A DNA stretch of 64,000 nucleotides, taken from the NCBI GenBank assembly GCA_030568195.1, contig JAJLTO010000002.1, positions 1,720,962-1,784,961 of the forward strand, given 5' to 3'. This stretch comes from Dipodascopsis uninucleata var. uninucleata (lineage: Eukaryota; Ascomycota; Lipomycetes; Lipomycetales; Lipomycetaceae). The position numbers were made by a program, and so were the translations under genes. Each line of letters opens with the position of its first letter. Within the stretch, counting starts at the first letter, position 1. Under the pieces are notes generated by a model, which was not told the origin of the DNA, did not search any database, and worked only from the letters and a program-made list of their open reading frames with translations. This document shows, piece after piece, positions 56,599 to 64,000 of this stretch.

Positions 56599-57942
56599 AT
56601 GGACGAAATTAAAAAGCTAGATGCTTCTGAAGACTCTGGCACTGTCATAAGAAATGACCAGAATATAAAATTTCAGGAGAAATCCCAAGAAAAGAAGCCT
56701 GAGATTAATCATCCAGAACCATCTTTTCCAGAAGGTGGATTTGGTTGGTTCGTGGTATTTTCTGCATGGCTAATCATGGCACTCACTTATGGAATGATCA
56801 ATGCATTTGGTGTGTATGAAACCTTTTACGTTATGAAATATCCCAACATGACGTCTAGCAAGCTTTCCGTTATAGGTTCGCTTCAACCGTGTCTGACCTT
56901 CTTGGCTGCTGTTCCTGCTGTAACTGTTATGCATCACATTGGTCCACAATTGTGCACTTTCATAGGTGGAATGATCATGGTAGCTTCATTTATGCTACTC
57001 TCAATCACAACCGAAGCCTGGCAAATATATATAGTTCAAGGATTGATGTACGGAATTGGGAGCGGCTTAACATATGTCACTGCTACGGCAGTCCTTTTTC
57101 AATGGTTCAAGCATAAAAGAGCGTTAGTAATGGGCATTGCATCGTCTGGATCTTCTCTCGCTGGTGTTTACTGGCCTATTGCAGTTAGACGGATGATTAA
57201 GAGTATCGGTTTTGCTTGGACTAATCGAGTTATAGGCTTCATATTTTTGCCGGTAGTACTGGCGATATCGGTGTTTCTAAGACCTCGATTGCCGAGAAGA
57301 GGGCGAAAACCGGGCGAAAATTTCTTAATGATAAATTTCGCAGTACTCAAAAACGCTAGATTTTTGGCAATGACACTGTCTTTTGTCCTTTGTTGTTTTG
57401 GCCTCTTTCCTGGACTCTTTTATTTTGACTTATTCTGCAACAGATTACCGAATTTGAGTCAAGGAGTGAAAGACTATAATATTGCAATCCTTAATGCTGC
57501 TTCTGTTTTTGGTCGTATTATTCCTGGCTATGCAGGAGATAAGTTAGGAAGGATGAATGCTCTATTTCCGCTAGTATTACTTTCCGGGATTCTTCCTCTG
57601 GCACTCTGGATTCCAGCAAGATCGACTGCTGCGGCAGTATGTTTTGCTGTATTCTGGGGGTTTTCTTCGGGTGCTCTTGTCTCAATGTATCCGGCATGCA
57701 TTGGCCATTTGTTTCCTATACATGACATGCAATCTTATTTATCATTGTTCTTCGCCTTTAGCTCTATTTCTGCAATTATTGGTCCTTACTGTAGTGGTAC
57801 ATTCATACCTGATGCAGATGCATCAGATGTACGAGGATTCAACAAACTTGCTATATTGGTTGGAGTTTTTTTACTAGGGGCAGCTGTAGTGCAGCTTGCA
57901 GTAAGATTAAGCATATCTAGAAAAATATTTTATAATGTATAA
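56599..57942 (+). CDS. MFS monocarboxylate-permease-like transporter (MCH family)
   Basis: 447 residues with 12 membrane segments. The N-terminal approx. 45 residues are polar, then the family signature PEGGFGWFVVFSAWL at TM1. TM1-2 loop AFGVYETFYVMKY, TM4-5 GLMYGIGSGLTYVTATAVLF followed by QWFKHKRALVMGIASSGSSL, and the second-half signature ASVFGRIIPGYAGDKLGRMN are those of fungal MCH proteins (SLC16-like). Despite the name, S. cerevisiae Mch proteins do not carry monocarboxylates; Mch5 takes up riboflavin and others remain without substrate. Plasma membrane or vacuole cannot be told apart here. Single exon; start supported by the polar tail and GGFGW spacing. Confidence 0.92.
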   Translation: MDEIKKLDASEDSGTVIRNDQNIKFQEKSQEKKPEINHPEPSFPEGGFGWFVVFSAWLIMALTYGMINAFGVYETFYVMKYPNMTSSKLSVIGSLQPCLTFLAAVPAVTVMHHIGPQLCTFIGGMIMVASFMLLSITTEAWQIYIVQGLMYGIGSGLTYVTATAVLFQWFKHKRALVMGIASSGSSLAGVYWPIAVRRMIKSIGFAWTNRVIGFIFLPVVLAISVFLRPRLPRRGRKPGENFLMINFAVLKNARFLAMTLSFVLCCFGLFPGLFYFDLFCNRLPNLSQGVKDYNIAILNAASVFGRIIPGYAGDKLGRMNALFPLVLLSGILPLALWIPARSTAAAVCFAVFWGFSSGALVSMYPACIGHLFPIHDMQSYLSLFFAFSSISAIIGPYCSGTFIPDADASDVRGFNKLAILVGVFLLGAAVVQLAVRLSISRKIFYNV

Positions 57943-59289
57943 TTCCTATAAGTTTATATTGGCTTGTTAGTCAATAAAGAAGACATGAGAATAATTATAT
58001 TATAAGGGTAATAATATACTCTTTTAAAAAGTTTGTTCGTTCGATGATTTAGATTAAGCTTAATGTTGAATGAGATACTTTTCATTGGTCACCCGTATAA
58101 TTAGTATTATTTAGTGGAACAAATTGTAAGACTTGCTCACTAAATATTAATTAAGCCCAGGTTTGGTAAATCTTAGCAAGGACGTGCAAAACAAACTCTC
58201 ACAAGTTTAATACTAAAATAATTATTTAACTTTTATTAAATAGTGGGTAAAAAATTTGCTTTGTTTTCGCGAGCCTGGTATTCGATCTCATTGCACAGTA
58301 AAACATAGATGTACTACCAAAGCATGTGATCGTGGCATATAATTTATAAACTAGTTTGGATATATACGATTTCATGAATGAGGGCTTTTTACAATCAAAT
58401 CTTATAAGATTGTGTTGGTGCTTATGCCATTCATATTCTATTATCAGCAAGATCAAACTGCGTTTTTGGTTATACCTTTCGCACGTATTTTCTTTTATTA
58501 CGTAGTAGTTAACCTTGACTGATAGCCGTTCACCTACGGGTCATACTTCATCAATCAATTGTTAGCTACTCAAAGTTGTAACATTGTGTCCTTTCAGGTA
58601 TGAATTATTAAGCCGTCATGAAAGTCAGTTTGGCTGCTGACACAATTAATAGATATGACTCTTGTATTCATTTGTCTATGAGTGTCAATTTCTCATTATT
58701 ACCATGAAGATAACCAGCATAGGCTCGTATTAGATTTAGATGGAAGTTCGTTCAGACAACCACTTGATAGCGTTCTGTTAGTTTAAAGCATTGAACTCAC
58801 GATATGGCTGATATGATTAAGTTGTGCCGAAGATATGTTTCGATACATTGAAATTTGTGGTATTATGAGGACTTATGAGGACTCTTGGATATTACCCTAG
58901 GTCCTTCATTAAGATTTTGAACCTTTGCTCTAAGAAAGTTTAATAGTTAAGCGATCGAATTTTATATCAAGCAGTAACATGACAGCATAGCAATAATGTG
59001 AGTACCATGAATTGAAAGATGAAGATTTTAAATTCGTATAGTTTAAAATCTTGTAAAAAAGTCCACCGCTGGACGGCAAATGACATCCGAAATAAATGAG
59101 AGAATTTTACGTACAAAATGTGATTATAAATTCTGCTTATAAATGCCTATGACGTATAATAACCCTAATATTTTGACATATAGCCCGTATAAAGAGATGA
59201 AATTGGCTCCTGGAGCATCTGTCGCAGCACAATACGTCCTGGTAGTAATAACAGAGTGCGCAGATTGTTAATTTGTTAAGCGAGAGACA
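57943..59289. other. Intergenic, 1.3 kb
   Basis: No gene seen. It holds a perfect 10-bp tandem duplication, TTATGAGGAC, at 58863-58882. Confidence 0.5.
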
Positions 59290-60072
59290 ATGAAGGTATT
59301 GATTGTTTTCGCTCACCCAGAGGATAAATCGCTCAATGGATCTTTGTGTGAAGTAGGAGTGGAAGAGCTAAAGTCCCAGGGCCATGAAGTGCGCGTGTCA
59401 GATCTCTATGCCATGAAATGGAAGTCAGACGTAAGTCGCAGTGATTTCCCTGCATTTCCTGAAGACAGTCCTCTTCGGATTTCTCGCGCGTCTAAAGAGG
59501 GATTTCTTTCTCATGATCTCACAGAGGACGTTCTTGCGGAGCAGGAAAAGTTGTTGTGGGCAGATATGGTCATTCTCCAATTTCCTCTCTGGTGGTTTTC
59601 AATGCCTGCTATTCTTAAAGGCTGGATCGACAGAGTGTTTTCGTGCGGGTTTGCTTATGGTGTTGGAGAACATAATGAGAAACACTGGGGTGATCGCTAT
59701 GGCGAAGGACGCATGACAGGAAAGAGGGCTATGCTGATTGTCACCGCCGGGGGTTGGGAAGAGCATTATTCTCCACGAGGAATAAATGGCCCTATTGAAG
59801 ACTTATTATTTCCTATTAACCATGGGATGCTTTTTTATACTGGATTTACAGTTCTACAACCTTTTGTAGCTTATAAAGTTGATCGATTCAATGACAATGG
59901 TTTTGAGAAGATGGCAGATGAACTTCGTGAGCGGCTGCGCAGCATTGCAATCTCGGAGCCGATTCCGTATCGTAGGCAAAACTATGGAGACTATGAAATT
60001 CCCAGTATGATTCTAAGAAGCAATATTGACACTGGTGATGCCGATGGTTTCAACCTGCACGTTGCAGTTTGA
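59290..60072 (+). CDS. NQO1-like NAD(P)H:quinone oxidoreductase (flavodoxin-2 fold)
   Basis: 260 residues. FMN/FAD-binding start MKVLIVFAHPEDKSLNGSL; DLYAMKW after the second strand; LLWADMVILQFPLWWFSMPA, then ILKGWIDRVFSCGFAY, the conserved core of the NQO1/MdaB/YwrO group; then KRAMLIVTAGGWEEHYSPRG and INHGMLFYTGFTVLQPF. Cytosolic two-electron reductase of quinones and related electrophiles, producing hydroquinones and avoiding radicals. Length is typical of the fungal and bacterial members. The gene is richer in GC than the flanking DNA, as coding regions here generally are, so transfer cannot be argued from composition. A 5S rRNA gene begins 207 bp downstream. Confidence 0.93.
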   Translation: MKVLIVFAHPEDKSLNGSLCEVGVEELKSQGHEVRVSDLYAMKWKSDVSRSDFPAFPEDSPLRISRASKEGFLSHDLTEDVLAEQEKLLWADMVILQFPLWWFSMPAILKGWIDRVFSCGFAYGVGEHNEKHWGDRYGEGRMTGKRAMLIVTAGGWEEHYSPRGINGPIEDLLFPINHGMLFYTGFTVLQPFVAYKVDRFNDNGFEKMADELRERLRSIAISEPIPYRRQNYGDYEIPSMILRSNIDTGDADGFNLHVAV

Positions 60073-60247
60073 GTTATAATCGATGAAGAGAATAATAGGA
60101 GGTACAACATTATGCAAAAAGTATTGTATTTAAAAGAATAAAGAGATACATACAGTAACATAGGATAAATTCAGCTGACAGTAGTAGAACACAGGAGATG
60201 AAAGACTAGATAGAGTAAGCTAGTAATGAATATTAAGTAACTAGAGA

Positions 60248-60278
60248 CTATTTGAATACCATTAGTACACAAACTATC
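60248..60278 (+). promoter_or_regulatory. Conserved 5' flank of 5S rRNA copy 2
   Basis: 31 bases (begins CTATTTGAATACCATTAG) corresponding to the flank of copy 1; substitutions fall mainly in the TATA-like part, here ACACAAACTATC. Confidence 0.6.
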
Positions 60279-60397
60279 AGTTGCGGCCATACCAAGAAGA
60301 AAACACAGTTCCCCGTCCGATCAACACCAGTTAAGCTTCTTTGGGCCTACTCAGTACTGCGGTGGGAGACCACGCTGGAATCGTAGGTGCTGCAATT
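60279..60397 (+). rRNA. 5S ribosomal RNA, copy 2
   Basis: 119 bases, identical to copy 1 except one G-to-A change in the AAGAAGAAAGCAC segment (here AAGAAGAAAACAC). Same strand. Terminator tracts follow: TTT at 60400-60402 and seven T at 60405-60411, weaker at the first tract than for copy 1. Confidence 0.95.
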
Positions 60398-60404
60398 CCT
60401 TTAA

Positions 60405-60411
60405 TTTTTTT
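60405..60411 (+). terminator. Pol III T-run of 5S copy 2
   Basis: Seven T residues eight bases after the 5S 3' end. Confidence 0.75.
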
Positions 60412-63082
60412 GATTTTTGAAAAAAATCAAATGCTATGGGTTATGAATATATGCCATGCTAATAATCAAAAATATTATTCAAAAGTGAGATCTATCTGGT
60501 AAATATAAGAACGGTAATGCAACGAAATACAGAGCAGCGCCTCTAATTGTATAATATCCCAAGAGGTTTACTGAGCTTGTAAATATGATAGTAGTTTTTA
60601 TACTAGCCTATTTGCAGCGAGTTCTTACGATCTGAGCGTTATGTAATGCGTTTAGCTATATTTGGAAAACTCTGAAAATTTAAATCTATTATTACCATTT
60701 AAAGGTTTAGCTTTGCAAGTCTGGCAACTGTATTTTTATAAGCTGAACGACTGCAGCGAACTTGAGCTATATTGAACCTTTCCTTAGTGATGAAGATTAG
60801 TGGTCAAATATTGCGAGCAGGTTGTATTTATTGTAGACCTGCTTATGACGACTGAAGCACTATTTTACCGTTTAATCGATACCGTCTCAGCTACAGTTTC
60901 ATCGTATTATAGATAAAGACGCTGGGACTGAATGTAATCTTGACGGGAGTCTGTAATAACCTCTCTTATCGGACTTTGTATCATTTCAAAATTCTCCTGA
61001 AAATACAGCCTTTCGTAAGTGCTGATGGAATCCAGAACTACTTATTAGCTCTCAAAATTAGATATTTGAGATGCTTGATTGTTAAGAGATTTACAATATT
61101 AATAGTATACAGCTAAATAAGGACAGTGGGGTAGGGTATATTCATTGACGATGATATTCTGATATTTTGGTTGTGACTACAGAAAAAAAGTGGGTTGCCT
61201 TCGAAAATATGGCTTTCCTAATGACGTTAAACTACTACTGCCGTGTAGTAGTCATAGTGAACTCTAGAAAAAGTATTAATACAGGTTTATATACTTAACA
61301 ATTCTATGATACTTATCAAGGAGAAGATTAAGTATTTGTCAAGGCACCTAGTTGTGTAGCAAAGCGATCTGTATGACGTCAGATTTCATATAGAAGAGAT
61401 TGATAGAGTTATTACACACCTAGAAAATGTCATAATAAATAAATAATCAATTCCGGATTGCACTCGCTTTTTACCACTACATAAAGGAGCGTAAGGTGCT
61501 GTCATCTGAAGCAATCACTAGACTATGCATACGTAGAGCCTGTATTATTCGATTCGCGGATAATTTAAGTATTGGTCTCTATATTATAACGATTATACAG
61601 GACGGTACTTTTAAGGAAATGCTCGAAATCAGAAAAGAAAGAAGTTTATAGGCTAAATCTATAATTTCAGAATCAGTTAATATAATATTATTCACTGATG
61701 TGAAGATCAAAAGGCAGGAAATATTATTTTACGACACATTGAAGCTTGAAGCAGTAGAGACGGTAATGCTTAATGGTATCCTTATCGATGTGCCGAATAA
61801 TTATTATACCTAGAAGCTACGTTCTTATAAGAACAGAAGTGCATCGGATTTGTGGCAGTAGGCTGAATATGACCACTTTTCACTGCAGTATAGTTTATTT
61901 TGCCAGCAATTGTCCACTATGAGAACTGTATCGGATTTAAATCCATGAAAGCTCCCATTTGTAGGCAGTAAGTGTGATTTTTCACAGTGGCATTAGCAAA
62001 GAAGTAGCGTAGATACAAGGTGTCATTAATGAAAGTCAAGTTTCGAGACTAGATGTTCTTGAATATGAAAGTGGCATCATTTGCACCTGGCATGTCTTTA
62101 TAATAAACAATACTAAATTAGCGTACAAGCTTATTAAGAGAATTCAGAGTAAGGCAGATAATGGGCAGTATTATGAAAACTTATAAGAAAAATATTGGTG
62201 CATAAGCTTTATTAATATCTTTTTAAAAATATTATCGACCACTCTTCAGTAAGAAATATTATCTACTTCTCGATGGAAAGTACGCAGCGAAAATGTATAA
62301 ATTCCTGATGCCGATATTAGCTGTGATACTGCCATTAAGTATATTATTCTTGAACAAATATATGCTAGTTCACCCGCAATAAGTTATCACAACAGACATA
62401 AGGCGTCTGTTCAAGATTGTGGTAAAGTATTAAATATAATGCTTGGTAGTAATGGAACCGATTTCACAGGGAGTAACTTTTGGATATCAGGAGATTGTGC
62501 AATAAGCATATATGTGACTTATTCAGGGCAAACGGTGGATGTTTATAAGATTGCTGATTTATACCAAAGGATGGAGAATCAGTGCCTTTATCATAATAAA
62601 CACTTCGAAGAAGTGCTGTATTTAATGGAAACGCAACGATTCCAAAGATATGCTTTCAGGACGCAAAGATATTGCTATTAACCAAATTCGGAAGTTAGGA
62701 GGTTAGCTGATTTTTTTCGTTTATATGGAACTTATTGGCGGTGGTCGCCATTAGTTTATTGAAATTTCGACTTGATGGAGAGTGGCTCAGCTTTAGTGAG
62801 ATTTTGAATAGTGATTGTTGCTCTTCGAAGATAATCATTCGCAATAACTATATAGAAGAAAGATTTTACTGGGAATTATGGTGATGTGGATTTGTATCGA
62901 TTAGGATACAGAGGGTTACACAACAATAATATTTGCCTGAACGTCTGATACTGTAGTCAGTGGCACGAGATGGTCGGCTATTGTTATGGGAGGTGTACAT
63001 GCCATTTTAAATTTAATTAGCACGGACGGTACCTAATAGCTAATAGGCTTTTAATATTATTTACTGTATATCTTTATCAATA
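60412..63082. other. 2.7-kb region without a recognisable gene
   Basis: AT-rich. An 80-codon frame (62439-62681) has no family content. The last part may include further decayed sequence of the permease pseudogene that follows, but I could not align it. Confidence 0.45.
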
Positions 63083-63584
63083 TGGAATATTCCTGATAGC
63101 TGGAGATGGCTGCTATATTATGACCGGAATTGGAGCCCGCTTAGCAGGAATTGCCATGTCGAAAGTTATCGAAAATAACTCTTATCAGAAGACTCCAATT
63201 AATAACTTTGAAGTTGGGCCAATGAAATATGTTCAGACGATAACGAGCAGCGCGCTTTTGTGATAGGCAGTATGAATGAAATGACCTACATGGGGCAAAT
63301 TTGGCTGCCATTGGTTGTCTGGCAGCAGGAAAAGCTCCTTAATACAGAGCTGGATTCATAACTGCTCTCTTTTTTTCCGTCGGCATGTTGATTATGACTG
63401 GTGTAGTTTATTACTGTGAACAGAAAGAACATAAGCATATATACTTATACATGATAATTTTTTGGATATGATTTTAACTTTCAATTCTGCAGGCAGCTTC
63501 GAATGGCAGAAATGATGAGATCCGAGTCAGTTGATAAACCGGTTGTTACAGCCAACGAAGCAGCCACTGAAGAGAAATTGTAAC
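63083..63584 (+). pseudogene. Decayed vitamin/pantothenate-type MFS permease (ACS family), 3' part
   Basis: Remnant of the C-terminal membrane segments of a Liz1/Fen2/Tna1-like permease. The best stretch, in one frame from about 63215, reads WANEICSDDNEQRAFVIGSM then NEMTYMGQIWLPLVVWQQE, a family-specific block. After about 63330 the likeness moves to another frame (YRAGFITALFFSVGMLIMTG) with an in-frame stop just before it, so there is at least one frameshift and one nonsense codon. Upstream pieces resembling IWNIPDSWRW and MTGIGARLAGIAMS occur in yet other frames from about 63083. A charged tail (LRMAEMMRSESVDKPVVTAN) ends at the TAA near 63584. The N-terminal two thirds are not recognisable. 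The intact relative in this window is the gene at 37150-38778. Confidence 0.65.
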
Positions 63585-64000
63585 ACTTGCTTTCTCAATA
63601 AATGTCGTTTAGAGGCTGCTATCTTCAAGTTCAATGTCGTTGGCCTAGCATATGGTTAATAAAGATGATCTAGGTAGGTCGTGTATTGCAAAGCTAATTG
63701 GTCCCGCTTAGACACCCGCATGCTGAACAAAAAAACAGAGATGGCAATATCTTGGAATAGCTTAAAACTGCAATAAAAATCAGAAATAATTAGATTAGAA
63801 TTACTAGATAGGATTATCAAGAAATCTCATTGGTTAACTTTATATAATAGCAAAATGTCACAAGAAATCTTGAAATTTACTATGATTAAACGATGGTAGC
63901 TGGAGCTGTCAAAACCATAGTCCCTGCATATACTTAATATAGGTTATAGTTTCATTAAGTGAAGTTTAATTGACTACCCTCCCTTAAATAAACCATCGCT
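63585..64000. other. Window end, no gene seen
   Basis: AT-rich; nothing recognised on either strand. No telomeric repeat array. Confidence 0.5.

Noticed and set aside
62439-62681. 80-codon frame upstream of the permease pseudogene
   Set aside because: Content does not match any part of the permease family and no other family was recognised.
1-64000. CRISPR arrays, prokaryotic operons, phage or intact transposons
   Set aside because: Introns, 5S type and gene families show eukaryotic nuclear DNA; no regularly spaced repeats, LTR pairs, transposase or reverse transcriptase frames were seen.

Overview
The window is AT-rich nuclear DNA from an ascomycete fungus. Most genes are uninterrupted open reading frames. 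A minority carry very short introns (55 to 136 bp) with GTRNGT-like donors and CTAAY branch points close to the acceptor. The gene set combines budding-yeast-style genes (WHI3, SSK1, RRG9, MNN10/MNN11-type mannosyltransferase) with genes missing from Saccharomyces itself (a SET9/Suv4-20-type methyltransferase, a CCDC97-like protein, a TPR-DnaJ protein of the DNAJC7 type). Two 5S rRNA genes lie dispersed among protein genes. Together this suggests an early-diverging budding yeast (Saccharomycotina) or a related ascomycete yeast; the sequence alone does not let me name a species.

Left part (1-17 kb, gene-dense): TPR-DnaJ co-chaperone; a 750-residue protein I do not recognise; RRG9 (mitochondrial) convergent with the kinetochore gene CNL2/NKP2; autophagy protease ATG4, divergent from CNL2; an FAD amino-acid/Amadori-type oxidase; histone H4K20 methyltransferase SET9; and, on the minus strand, a Golgi-type PC-esterase. 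An almost empty 4.8 kb stretch (17.2-22.0 kb) follows, then WHI3 with a long polyglutamine tract, then a second 3.9 kb gap.

Middle (28-46 kb): CCDC97-like splicing-associated protein, an SPX-RING ubiquitin ligase (phosphate/polyphosphate), SSK1 (HOG-pathway response regulator), a mitochondrial carrier, two MFS transporters side by side on the minus strand (DHA1 drug antiporter; allantoate-permease-type anion/vitamin permease), a GT34 mannosyltransferase split by four tiny introns, a YbjQ-family protein, and a Zn2Cys6 transcription factor whose two halves sit in different frames.

Right part (46-64 kb, gene-sparse): a GH3 beta-glucosidase with PA14 domain, an MCH-type permease, an NQO1-like flavoprotein, the two 5S genes, and a decayed vitamin/pantothenate-type permease. 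Low gene density, sugar, transport and redox genes, and a pseudogene make this end look subtelomeric, although no telomeric repeat array is present.

I found no CRISPR array, no tRNA, no intact transposon and no convincing new multi-gene system. The observations most worth checking are the frame break in the Zn-cluster factor, several strong hairpins in intergenic DNA (11.0, 13.1-13.3 and 39.9 kb), the shared 31-bp 5' flank of the 5S genes, and the unidentified 750-residue protein.
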